Of a DNA stretch of 64,000 nt, positions 17,512 to 25,682 are shown in pieces; the stretch's first letter is position 1; every line of letters starts with the position of its first letter. A program made the position numbers and the translations under genes. The stretch is from NCBI RefSeq assembly GCF_017311415.1, contig NZ_JAEKIS010000001.1, forward strand, positions 124,001 to 188,000. Reading direction: 5' to 3'. The notes beneath the pieces are model-generated. The model had not been told where the DNA came from. It was given only the letters and a program-made list of their open reading frames with translations, and made no database searches. The DNA comes from Salipiger abyssi. GTDB lineage: Bacteria; Pseudomonadota; Alphaproteobacteria; Rhodobacterales; Rhodobacteraceae.

Positions 17512-19313
17512 AATGCCTGACCTATGCCGAGATAAAGCTGCACGCCGCCGGTGTCGTTGCTGCCGCCGGTGGGGGCGGCGACGTCGAGCCTGAGCGGGCC
17601 GATGCCGGTCTGATAGCGTACCCCAAGGCCCGCGCCGGAATGCCAGTCGCCATCGTCGCCGGGCGTGCTGCCTTCGCCGATGAACCCGGCATCGGCAAAG
17701 GCCACGAGGCCCCAGGTTTCACCGATATCCTGCCGGACCTCGGCGGAGAGCCCAAGAAAGCTGCGCCCGCCGCTTTCGTCGCCGCCGCCGAGATCGACAT
17801 TGAGCGACTGATAGGGCTGGCCCCGCACCGTGCCGGCGCCGCCGGAATAGAACAGGAATTCCGGCTGCGTCTCGGTCAGCTCCGATCCCATGACCGAACC
17901 GACTTGCAGCCGCCCGGCCAGCACCGTGCCCTTGTTTTCGCCCAGCCCGTAATAGCCGCGCAGATCGGCGTAGAAGCGCGCGCCGTCGCCGGGCCCGTCG
18001 ATATCGAGGAACGGCGTCAGCTCGGTGCCGACATACCAGCCCGAGCGCGGATCGAGATCGTTGTCGCGCTTGTCCCAGGTGAGCGACAGCGGCATGGTGA
18101 AGAGCAGGAATTCGCGGTGACCGAGATCGTCGTCGGTCTCGGAATAGATCAGGCCGAGGCCGATCTCGGCGCTCAGATCCTCGTTGAAGCGGCGGGTGAG
18201 GCCGGCGGTCAGTCCGAGACTGTCGGCGGAATAGGTCGGCTCGTTCTCGGTCGACAGAGCGGCCTGAAAGAAGGCGTCGGTATCGGGGCCGAGCCGGGCG
18301 ATGGCGGCGGGCACTTCGAGCCGCGCCGAGAGGCCGGCGTCGATCTCGCCGGTATTGTTCGAGATGTCGGAGATGTCGCCTTCGATGCGCAGGCGCTCGG
18401 CGCCGCCCATGAAGTTGCGATGCATCCAGAAGCTGCTGAGCGCCAGCCCTTCGAGCGAGGATATCTCGGCGCCGAAGCCGAAGCGGCGCGGCTTGGCGTC
18501 GGCAACGCGCAGCTCGATATCCAGCGTGCCGTCGGGGTTGGCGGTCTCGGCCTCGGTCACGGTGACGCTGGAAAAGGCGCCGGTGGCGGTCAGGCGGCGG
18601 GTGACCTCGGTCAGCTCGTCGGGATCGAAGCGTTCGCCATTGGGCAGGCCGGCGATGCGGCGCTGCGCGGCGGTGCGCACGGCGCTGTCATTGACGGTGA
18701 CAAGGCGGCCAAAGCGCAGCTCGGGGCCGGGGGCGACGATCATGTCGACGTCGATCCGGCTGTTGGCGTGGTTGGCGGTGATCTGCTGGCGCGAAAGCTC
18801 GGCCTTGGCATGGCCGAGCTGGCGCCAGCCGTCGATGGCGGCATTGGCGGCATCGCCGATCAGCCCCGAGCGCGCGGTGGAGGTGGGCGCGAACCCCTCG
18901 GGCAGCTCGGTGCCGGGCGCCAGCGGTTGCAGCCGCGTGTTGCCGAACTTGAACTTGGGGCCGGTGGTGACCGTGACCACGACGGTGTCTACCGCGTCCG
19001 GTGTCGAGAGCAGCGGAATGTCGGAGGCCTCGCGCCCGTCGAGCAGGATGCTCACCGTGCCGCCGTAGTAGCCGTTTGCATAAAGCGTCTCGACCAGGAT
19101 GCCGTAATCGGACAGCGCCGCTGCCAGCGCGTCCTGTCCGGTGACCCGGCCTTCGTCCTGCGCGGCGGCGAGGGCGGAGTTGCTCTTGATCTGTGCGCGC
19201 AGATCCTCGTCCATATCGGGGGTGGAGAAATTCAGGGTCTCAAATGCGGCGGCCGGGCCGCTGGCGAGGCACAGGGCAAGACCAAGGGCCATTGGAATGC
19301 GCCGTAGGGTCAC
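17508..19313 (-). CDS. tamA: outer-membrane assembly factor TamA (BamA/Omp85 family)
   Basis: A 601-residue Omp85 protein. It has a signal peptide (MTLRRIPMALGLALCLASGPAAA), POTRA domains in the first half (about 30-270), and a 16-strand barrel in the second half ending in a C-terminal aromatic residue (GIGQAF). The barrel contains the RGQPYQS block typical of Omp85 lid motifs. The GTG at 19313 is chosen because AAAGGA lies 6 bases upstream. It is cotranscribed with tamB through a TTGA overlap. The partner TamB immediately downstream separates it from BamA. Confidence 0.92.
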   Translation of the reverse strand: MTLRRIPMALGLALCLASGPAAAFETLNFSTPDMDEDLRAQIKSNSALAAAQDEGRVTGQDALAAALSDYGILVETLYANGYYGGTVSILLDGREASDIPLLSTPDAVDTVVVTVTTGPKFKFGNTRLQPLAPGTELPEGFAPTSTARSGLIGDAANAAIDGWRQLGHAKAELSRQQITANHANSRIDVDMIVAPGPELRFGRLVTVNDSAVRTAAQRRIAGLPNGERFDPDELTEVTRRLTATGAFSSVTVTEAETANPDGTLDIELRVADAKPRRFGFGAEISSLEGLALSSFWMHRNFMGGAERLRIEGDISDISNNTGEIDAGLSARLEVPAAIARLGPDTDAFFQAALSTENEPTYSADSLGLTAGLTRRFNEDLSAEIGLGLIYSETDDDLGHREFLLFTMPLSLTWDKRDNDLDPRSGWYVGTELTPFLDIDGPGDGARFYADLRGYYGLGENKGTVLAGRLQVGSVMGSELTETQPEFLFYSGGAGTVRGQPYQSLNVDLGGGDESGGRSFLGLSAEVRQDIGETWGLVAFADAGFIGEGSTPGDDGDWHSGAGLGVRYQTGIGPLRLDVAAPTGGSNDTGGVQLYLGIGQAF

Positions 19314-19546
19314 TGGAAGTCCTTTCCTCTGGCCAAACGAGCGAATGCGCGCAAATCGGCGCTCCGCCACTCTATGGCAGAGCTAGCGCAGACGCTAGTG
19401 TGCGCAAGCATATCTTGTGGGCTGTGCGAGGATGCGCAGGGTGGCCGAGCGCGCCCCGCCTCTGTTCGAAACCGCAGTGCTTGCCTGCGGTCGCGCCAGC
19501 TTCTATCCCGGTCGCAACCGGATCCGCAGGCATGAGGGGGCAGCGC

Positions 19547-20452
19547 ATGGCGCGTATCTATATCACCGGAACCTCCGGCGTGCTGGGCTATGAGCTTCTG
19601 GCGCATCTGGGCACGCAGGCGGCGCCCGTCACCGGGGTTGCGCGGCGCGATCTTCGGGTCGAGGGCACCGGATTGGACCAGATCGTCACCACGGAGGTGC
19701 TGGCGCCGGACTGGCTGCCCGAGGGCGACACCGACAGCACCATCTTGCATTGCGCCGGGCTCGCCAGCCCGCGCTTGGCCTTTGCCGATTTCGCCGATCT
19801 CAGCCGCCGCGAGATCGAGCCGCAGATCGGCTTTGCCGAGGCGCTGGTGGCGCGCGGCTGGGCCGGGCATCTGGTCTATGTCTCCTCCGCCGGGGTCTAT
19901 GGCGATACCGACGATCTGCCGATTGCCGAGACCGCCCCCTTGCAGCCGAAATCCCATTACGCGCTGCAAAAGATGGCGGTGGAGCAGGGGCTGACGCTGC
20001 TGGCCAACCGCCACGGCTTTCGCCTGACGATCCTGCGGCTGGCCAATGCCTATGGCTCGCCGCTGGCCGGGCCGCGCTATGGCGTGGTGAACATCCTGCT
20101 CGACGCGCTGGAGACCGGCGCGCCCTTCAGGCTCTTCGGCACCGGCGAGAGCCTGCGCGATTATATCCATGTCTCGGATTTCTGCCGCGCGGTGGCGCGG
20201 GTCTGCGCGCTGGCCTTCCCCGAGCGGATCATGACGCTCAATATCGGCACGGGGCAAGGCACCTCGCTGGCAAGGCTGGTGGCGCTGGTGCAGGAGGTGA
20301 CGGGGCGCGAGCTGGTGCTGCAACGCGAACCGCTCGAAAGCGAGATCAAATCCAACGTGCTGAAGATCGACCGCGCCCGCGCGCTGCTCGACTGGGTGCC
20401 ACAGGTCGATATCGAAGAGGGGCTGCGCCGCGCCGTCGCGGCGCTGGGCTGA
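19547..20452 (+). CDS. NAD-dependent epimerase/dehydratase (extended SDR)
   Basis: A 301-residue extended short-chain dehydrogenase. The N-terminal NAD motif is GTSGVLG (residues 8-14), the active-site YxxxK is in HYALQKMA, with a serine in VYVSSAG, and a sugar-nucleotide-binding C-terminal region includes RDYIHVSDF. It resembles UDP-glucose 4-epimerase/dTDP-glucose dehydratase enzymes but is somewhat short, and no polysaccharide genes flank it, so the substrate is open. GAGGGGG precedes the ATG. Its stop is 3 bp from the convergent dnaX stop, with no room for a terminator. Confidence 0.85.
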   Translation: MARIYITGTSGVLGYELLAHLGTQAAPVTGVARRDLRVEGTGLDQIVTTEVLAPDWLPEGDTDSTILHCAGLASPRLAFADFADLSRREIEPQIGFAEALVARGWAGHLVYVSSAGVYGDTDDLPIAETAPLQPKSHYALQKMAVEQGLTLLANRHGFRLTILRLANAYGSPLAGPRYGVVNILLDALETGAPFRLFGTGESLRDYIHVSDFCRAVARVCALAFPERIMTLNIGTGQGTSLARLVALVQEVTGRELVLQREPLESEIKSNVLKIDRARALLDWVPQVDIEEGLRRAVAALG

Positions 20453-20455
20453 GGC

Positions 20456-22216
20456 TCAGTCCTCCTCGAACGGATCCCACTCGTCCTCGACCTCGGGCAG
20501 CGCCTCGGCGACGGCCTCCTGCGCGGCCGCCTCAGCGGTGTGCACCTTGAGGATTTCCGCCTCGGGGAAGGCGGCGAGCGCGGCCTGCACCAGCGGGTGC
20601 TCGCGCGCCTCGGCCTTCAGCGCCAGCTCGGCGGCGTGTTCCTTTTCATAGACGGTGGGTGCGTCGCAGCCATTGACCAGGATCACCGCCCAGCGGTTGC
20701 CGGTCCAGCGTTGCAGGGCAGAGCCCAGTTTCTGCGCCAGATCAGCCGGTGCGCTGTCGTCGGGAGTGAACTCGATCCGCCCGGGCTGATAGGCGGCGAG
20801 GCGCACATGGCGTTCCACCTGCGCCAGCAGCAGCCCGTCGCGATTGGCGCGGATCAGCTCGATCACATGCTCGAAGCTCGGGTAATGCGCCAGCGCCGCC
20901 TCGGGCGCGACCGCGCGCACCGCATTGCCCTGATGCGCCACCGGGCCGGAGGGCGCCGCGTGGGTCGGCGCCGGGCCGCCCATCGCGTTGGCGCCGCCTG
21001 AGGGCCCGTGCGCGTAACCGCCGCCTCCGCCGGGGCCCGGGCTGGGCGGTGGCGGGGTGTCCTGCAACTTGCGCAGCAGCTCTTCGGGCGAGGGCAGCTC
21101 GGCCACATGGGTGAGCCGGATCACCGCCATCTCGGCGGCCATCATGGCGTTGGGCGCCTGCGCCACCTCGTCCAGCGCCTTGAGCAGCATCTGCCACATG
21201 CGGGTCAGCGCCCGCATGCCGAGATTGGCCGCCAGCGCCTGGCCGCGTGCGCGCTCGTCGGGGGAAATCGTCGGGTCTTCAGCGGCTTCCGGCGTGATCT
21301 TCACCACCGAGGTCCAGTGCGTCAGCTCTGCCAGATCGCGCAGCACCGCCAGCGGGTCGGCGCCGTCGGCATATTGCTCCGAAAGCTCGGTCAGCGCGCC
21401 GGGCGCGTCGCCATGCATGATCTTCTCGAAAAGATCCATCACCCGGCCCCGGTCCGCGAGCCCCAGCATGGCACGGACCTGATCGGCGGTGGTCTCACCG
21501 GCGCCATGCGAGATTGCCTGATCCAGCAGCGAGGTCGCATCGCGGGCCGAACCCTCCGCGGCGCGGGTGATGAGCGCCAGCGCGTCGTCGGTGATCTCGG
21601 CCTCCTCGGAGGTGGCGATCTTGCGCAAGAGCGCGATCATCACCTCGGGCTCGATCCGGCGAAGGTCGAAGCGCTGGCAGCGGCTCAGCACGGTCACCGG
21701 CACCTTGCGGATCTCGGTGGTGGCGAAGATGAATTTCACATGCGCCGGCGGCTCTTCCAGCGTCTTGAGCAGCGCGTTGAACGCGCTGGTCGAGAGCATG
21801 TGCACCTCGTCGATGATGTAGATCTTGTAGCGCGCCGAGGCCGCCCGGTAATGCACCGAGTCGATGATCTCGCGGATATCGTTGACGCCGGTGTTCGAGG
21901 CCGCGTCCATCTCCATCACATCGACATGGCGGCCCTCCATGATGGCGGTGCAATGCTCGCACTGGCCGCAGGGCTCGGTGGTGGGGCCGCCATTGCCGTC
22001 GGGGCCGATGCAGTTCATGCCCTTGGCGATGATCCGCGCGGTGGTGGTCTTCCCGGTGCCGCGAATGCCGGTCATGATAAAGGCCTGCGCGATGCGCCCG
22101 GCCTTGAAGGCGTTTTTCAGCGTGCGCACCATGGCGTCCTGACCGACGAGATCGGCAAAGGTCTCGGGGCGGTATTTGCGGGCGAGGACCTGATATTTCG
22201 GGCTCTGGTCGGACAT
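20456..22216 (-). CDS. dnaX: DNA polymerase III subunit gamma/tau
   Basis: A 586-residue AAA+ clamp-loader subunit. Walker A GIRGTGKTT is at 50-58, four zinc-binding cysteines (69, 83, 86, 89) sit in the sensor module, and Walker B is IIDEVHM followed by SAFNALLKTLEEPP. Domain III and a Gly/Pro/Ala linker lead to a tau-specific C-terminus with an acidic end. It loads the beta clamp and organises the replisome. No A-rich slippery site of the E. coli gamma type is visible. Unlike many genomes, the ybaB-recR pair is not adjacent. Confidence 0.96.
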   Translation of the reverse strand: MSDQSPKYQVLARKYRPETFADLVGQDAMVRTLKNAFKAGRIAQAFIMTGIRGTGKTTTARIIAKGMNCIGPDGNGGPTTEPCGQCEHCTAIMEGRHVDVMEMDAASNTGVNDIREIIDSVHYRAASARYKIYIIDEVHMLSTSAFNALLKTLEEPPAHVKFIFATTEIRKVPVTVLSRCQRFDLRRIEPEVMIALLRKIATSEEAEITDDALALITRAAEGSARDATSLLDQAISHGAGETTADQVRAMLGLADRGRVMDLFEKIMHGDAPGALTELSEQYADGADPLAVLRDLAELTHWTSVVKITPEAAEDPTISPDERARGQALAANLGMRALTRMWQMLLKALDEVAQAPNAMMAAEMAVIRLTHVAELPSPEELLRKLQDTPPPPSPGPGGGGGYAHGPSGGANAMGGPAPTHAAPSGPVAHQGNAVRAVAPEAALAHYPSFEHVIELIRANRDGLLLAQVERHVRLAAYQPGRIEFTPDDSAPADLAQKLGSALQRWTGNRWAVILVNGCDAPTVYEKEHAAELALKAEAREHPLVQAALAAFPEAEILKVHTAEAAAQEAVAEALPEVEDEWDPFEED

Positions 22217-22459
22217 GGTGGCCTTTTGCGCTGCGGGGTTGCGGCCAAGGTATGCGCGGCGCGGGCCAAGGTAAACCGGCTGTCGCGCAAAAGCCGATTG
22301 CGCCGGTCGCGCTTTTGCCTATCCTGCGCGCAGGCCCGCCGGCAGGGGGCCGCCCGGTCCGCGGAAAGCGCCCGCACCTGCCTTTCGGATTTTCGATGAA
22401 AATTCGGTTCCCTTCGCCCGGCTTAGCGGACCATCGGGCGGTCACAGAGGTAACCGACC

Positions 22460-23989
22460 ATGTCCGAGATCTCTCTCGATTCGCTGCGTTTCGACGCCAA
22501 ACGCCTGCAACGCGGGTTCGAATCCGGCGCGCCCTGGGCGCTGGAGCGGCTGCGCGTGTATCCGCCGCGCGCCACGCTGTCCGGCCTGAAGCGCGCCGAT
22601 TTCCTGCAAGTGGTGGCGCGCGAGAACGGATTCGAAAGCTGGCCGCGGCTGAAGCTCGCCGCCGAGACCCAGGGGCTCGACCGCGCCGCAAGCGTGCAGC
22701 GGCTGAAAGTGGCGCTGTTTCAGGGTCAGACGCGCGTTGCGGCGCAATTGCTGGAAGACACCCCCGATCTTGCCGACGGGCTCTTTGGCCTGCAATGCGC
22801 GCTCTATCGACGCGAGGCGGTGGCGGCGGCACTGGCGGAAAATCCCGCGCTGGCGGTCGCCCGGCACGGCCCGCGCAGCCCGATCCTGCATCTGGCCTTC
22901 TCGCGCTGGATCCACGAGCGCCCCGGGCTGGAGGCGGATATGCTGGCGGTGGCCGAACTGCTGCTGGCCCATGGCGCCGATGTGAATGACGGCTATCCGC
23001 ATCGCGAGGGTGAGGCGCATCTGCTCTCGGCGCTCTATGGGGCGATCGCGGCGGACAATATGCCCATGGTGCGCTGGCTGCTGGAGCAGGGCGCCGATCC
23101 CGATGACGGCGAGTCGCTCTATCACGCCACCGAGCTCGGCCATCACGAAGGCCTGCGGATGCTGCTGGCGCATGGCGCCGATCCGGCGGGCACCAATGCT
23201 CTGCTGCGGGCGCTGGATTTCAACGATCACGCGGCGGTTGAGATGCTGATCGCCCGTGGCGCGCGGGTCGATGAGTTCAATGCCGAGGAGGTGGGCGGTG
23301 AGGCGCCCTGGGTGATCCCGGCGCTGTTCCAGGCGGCCCGGCGCGGCTGCGACCGGCGCATGGTCGCGCTGCTGCTCGAGGCCGGAGCCGATCCGCGCGG
23401 GCAGTGGCAGTGGATGACGCCTTATGCCTATGCCCGGGTTTATGGCAGCCGGGCGGTGGCGGACGCTATGGAGGCGCGGGGTGTCGCGACGCCGCTCACG
23501 CGTGAGGAGGCGCTTCTGGCGCGCGCGGCGGAGGGGCTGGAAAGCCCCGGCGAGTATCTCGACCCCGCGGCGATCCCGCCCGCCTGCCGCGATATCCTGC
23601 GCGAGATCGCCGACAGCGCGGCGCATCTGCCGCAGATCCGCGCGCTGGTGGCGCTGGGCGTGCCCTATGACGCGCCGGGGCCGCAGGACGGGGTGACGCC
23701 GGTGCAGTCCGCCGGCTGGGCCGGCAGCCCGGAGGTGATGGGCTATTTCCTGAGCTTGCGTCCGGATCTGTCGCATATCAACGGCTACGGCGGCACGCTG
23801 CTCTCGACCATCCTGCACGGCTCGGAAAACGCGCCTCAGCGCGACGGGTGCGATCATATCGCCTGTCTCGAACTGGCGCTGCGGGCCGGGGTGGCGCTGC
23901 CGCGCGCGGCGCTTCGCGGGGCAGGGCGTGCGGATGTGGCGGCGTTCCTGCGGGGCTGGGCCGAGGCGCATCCGGGGCAGGTGGTCTGA
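22460..23989 (+). CDS. ankyrin-repeat protein
   Basis: A 509-residue protein. The first about 75 residues carry a conserved module (ADFLQVVARENGFESWPRLK) often found in front of bacterial ankyrin arrays. Several ankyrin repeats follow, recognisable by phrases such as AELLLAHGADVN, VRWLLEQGADPDD, LRMLLAHGADP and VALLLEAGADP. There is no signal peptide or membrane segment, so it is presumably a cytoplasmic binding protein. It is divergent from dnaX and has an AGAGGT ribosome-binding site. Partner and function are unknown. Confidence 0.85.
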   Translation: MSEISLDSLRFDAKRLQRGFESGAPWALERLRVYPPRATLSGLKRADFLQVVARENGFESWPRLKLAAETQGLDRAASVQRLKVALFQGQTRVAAQLLEDTPDLADGLFGLQCALYRREAVAAALAENPALAVARHGPRSPILHLAFSRWIHERPGLEADMLAVAELLLAHGADVNDGYPHREGEAHLLSALYGAIAADNMPMVRWLLEQGADPDDGESLYHATELGHHEGLRMLLAHGADPAGTNALLRALDFNDHAAVEMLIARGARVDEFNAEEVGGEAPWVIPALFQAARRGCDRRMVALLLEAGADPRGQWQWMTPYAYARVYGSRAVADAMEARGVATPLTREEALLARAAEGLESPGEYLDPAAIPPACRDILREIADSAAHLPQIRALVALGVPYDAPGPQDGVTPVQSAGWAGSPEVMGYFLSLRPDLSHINGYGGTLLSTILHGSENAPQRDGCDHIACLELALRAGVALPRAALRGAGRADVAAFLRGWAEAHPGQVV

Positions 23990-24079
23990 CCCTGTGTGCC
24001 GGGCCGGTCATTTCCCTTTCTGCCGCCGCCGGTTCTGCGTATCATCGCGGACAAGGTCATTGGTTGTGAGGGATTGGGT

Positions 24080-24913
24080 ATGCGTCTCAGGGGCGTCCGG
24101 CGGAGCCGCAATATCGAGGACCGGCGCGGTGCCGGGGGAGGCGGGAAAGCCTCCTTCGGCGGTGTCGCGCTGCTGCTTGTGCTGGCCATCGGCTATTTCG
24201 CGGGGGTCGATGTCACGCCGCTGCTCGACAGCGCGACCCGGCAGCCGGGCACAGCGCGCGAACCCACAGCCGAGGAGGAGCGTGCTGCGGAGTTTTCGGC
24301 GCAGGTTCTCGCCACGACCGAAGAGGTCTGGGGGCGGATCTTCGAAGAACAGCTGGGCCGCAGCTATACGCCGCCGGTGCTGGTGCTGTTTCTGGGTCAG
24401 ACCTCATCGCCCTGCGGCGGCGCCAGCGGCGCGACCGGGCCGTTCTACTGCCCCGCCGACCGCAAGGCCTATCTCGATACCGAGTTTTTTGCCACGCTGT
24501 CACAGCAGCTCGGCGCGCGCGGCGATTTCGCGGCGGCCTATGTGATTGCGCATGAGGTGGCGCATCACGTCCAGAACGAGCTGGGCATCCTCGGGCAGGT
24601 CAACGAGGCGCGGCAGGCGGTGGGCCAGGTGCAGGCCAACGCGCTGACGGTGCGGCTGGAATTGCAGGCGGATTGCCTCGCCGGGGTCTGGGCCACCCAT
24701 GTGGACGGCTTGCTGGAGCCCGGCGATATCGAGGAGGCGCTGAACGCGGCGCGGATGATCGGCGACGATCATTTGCAGCGCCGCGCCGGCCGGGTGCCGC
24801 AGCCGCACAGCTTTACCCACGGCACTTCGGAGCAGCGCGAGAGCTGGTTCGCGCGCGGCTACGAAGCCGGCGATCCCGGTGCCTGCGACAGTTTCGCGGC
24901 GGACCGGCTCTGA
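24080..24913 (+). CDS. putative neutral zinc metallopeptidase (YpfJ family)
   Basis: A 277-residue protein. A cytoplasmic N-terminus is followed by one transmembrane helix (27-44) and a predicted periplasmic domain with the metallopeptidase motif HEVAHH (158-163), together with a downstream ELQADCLAG that supplies the third ligand. CGGASGATGPFYCP is the conserved family segment. The family is widespread and its substrate unknown. The start at 24080 follows GAGGGA. The next gene begins one base after its stop, so the two are translated as a pair. Confidence 0.88.
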   Translation: MRLRGVRRSRNIEDRRGAGGGGKASFGGVALLLVLAIGYFAGVDVTPLLDSATRQPGTAREPTAEEERAAEFSAQVLATTEEVWGRIFEEQLGRSYTPPVLVLFLGQTSSPCGGASGATGPFYCPADRKAYLDTEFFATLSQQLGARGDFAAAYVIAHEVAHHVQNELGILGQVNEARQAVGQVQANALTVRLELQADCLAGVWATHVDGLLEPGDIEEALNAARMIGDDHLQRRAGRVPQPHSFTHGTSEQRESWFARGYEAGDPGACDSFAADRL

Positions 24914-24914
24914 G

Positions 24915-25424
24915 ATGATCGTGCATGCGCTTCCCGTTGCAGGCGGCATCCTCGCCATCGCGCCACTGCCGGGGCTGGAAGGCGACTACGCGGGGGACAT
25001 GGCGCATCTCGACGAATGGCGCCCGGCCATGGTCATCTCGCTGGCTACCAGGGCCGAACTGGAAGCGGTTGGCGCGCAGGAGATCGGCCAGCATGTGCAG
25101 GAGCATGGCGCGCGCTGGGCGCATCTGCCGATTGCCGATTTCGGAACGCCCGACGAGCCGCTTCTGGCGCTTTGGCCGGAACTCAGTCGATTTGCGCGCC
25201 GCGCGCTCTCGGGTGGCGGGCGCGTCCTGGTGCATTGCCGGGGCGGGTGCGGACGCTCGGGTATGGTTGCGCTGCGGCTGATGATCGAGGCAGGGGAGGC
25301 GGGCGACGAGGCGCTGGCGCGGTTACGCGCGGTACGGCCCTGTGCGGTGGAGACGAGAGCCCAGATGCGCTGGGCGATGGCGGGACGGCGCGAGGCGGCA
25401 CAGTTTCTGCGGCACGAGGACTGA
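24915..25424 (+). CDS. protein-tyrosine/dual-specificity phosphatase-like protein
   Basis: A 169-residue protein with the cysteine-phosphatase P-loop HCRGGCGRS (Cys108, Arg114) and an upstream FGTPD segment that could carry the general acid Asp. It is a small, cytoplasmic, single-domain protein. Its start lies one base after the metallopeptidase stop, implying cotranslation. The phosphatase substrate is unknown. Its stop codon overlaps the first of two long palindromes. Confidence 0.85.
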   Translation: MIVHALPVAGGILAIAPLPGLEGDYAGDMAHLDEWRPAMVISLATRAELEAVGAQEIGQHVQEHGARWAHLPIADFGTPDEPLLALWPELSRFARRALSGGGRVLVHCRGGCGRSGMVALRLMIEAGEAGDEALARLRAVRPCAVETRAQMRWAMAGRREAAQFLRHED

Positions 25425-25477
25425 AAAAATTCGTACGAATTTTTTCGTTCAAAGATTTTTCGTACGAAAAATCTTTG
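25424..25477. repeat. two tandem CGTACG-centred perfect palindromes
   Basis: Palindrome 1 (25424-25445) is 22 bp: six A, TT, the centre CGTACG, AA, six T. Palindrome 2 (25450-25477) is 28 bp: arm CAAAGATTTTT, centre CGTACG, complementary arm. They are 4 bp apart and lie between the convergent phosphatase gene and the SRP RNA gene. With T-rich arms on both strands they can act as terminators in both directions. A related copy of palindrome 2 is at 46896-46917. Confidence 0.9.
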
Positions 25478-25530
25478 TTTTCCCCACCCGCGTTCTCGCG
25501 AAGGCCATCACGAAATTGCGGGGAAAGAGG

Positions 25531-25625
25531 TGAGAGGCTGGACAACGACCCAAGCGGGGCTCGTTACGGCTGCTTCCTTCCGGACCTGACCGGGTTGGCG
25601 AGGCGCCTGCCCGCGCCAACCTCTC
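25531..25625 (-). ncRNA. ffs: signal recognition particle RNA (4.5S, small bacterial type)
   Basis: The minus strand holds the universal SRP core GGTCAGGTCCGGAAGGAAGC followed by AGCC, with the GGAA tetraloop and the asymmetric internal loop that binds Ffh. The 5' end GAGAGGTTGG pairs with the 3' end CCAGCCTCTC to close a single hairpin of about 95 nt, the usual short alphaproteobacterial form. It works with Ffh and FtsY in cotranslational membrane targeting. Transcript start at about 25625 is set by a promoter 7 bases upstream. Confidence 0.96.
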
Positions 25626-25632
25626 AAGAGCG

Positions 25633-25661
25633 CAGATAATGCCGCGGCGACGGATTCGCAA
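25633..25661 (-). promoter_or_regulatory. sigma-70-type promoter of the SRP RNA gene
   Basis: On the minus strand TTGCGA (25656-25661) and TATCTG (25633-25638) are spaced by exactly 17 bp. Seven bases separate the -10 box from the predicted 5' G of the SRP RNA. The agreement of box quality, spacing and RNA end makes this a confident call. Confidence 0.8.
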
Positions 25662-25682
25662 CCCCGGCGTCTTTGCCTGATG

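Noticed and set aside
19383-19398. CTAGCG-N4-CGCTAG inverted repeat between tamA and the epimerase gene
   Set aside because: Symmetric, but no regulator gene is near and no match to a known site is recognised, so it is not called an operator.
20456-22216. Programmed frameshift in dnaX to make a short gamma subunit
   Set aside because: No A-rich slippery heptamer with downstream stem was seen in the gene.
22515-22525. GGTTCGAATCC, a tRNA T-loop-like motif
   Set aside because: It lies inside the well-supported ankyrin-protein gene (codons for RGFES). No acceptor, D or anticodon arms can be folded around it.
24879-24914. Upstream in-frame start for the phosphatase gene inside the peptidase gene
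   Set aside because: The ATG at 24915, one base after the peptidase stop, gives the natural protein start and typical coupling.
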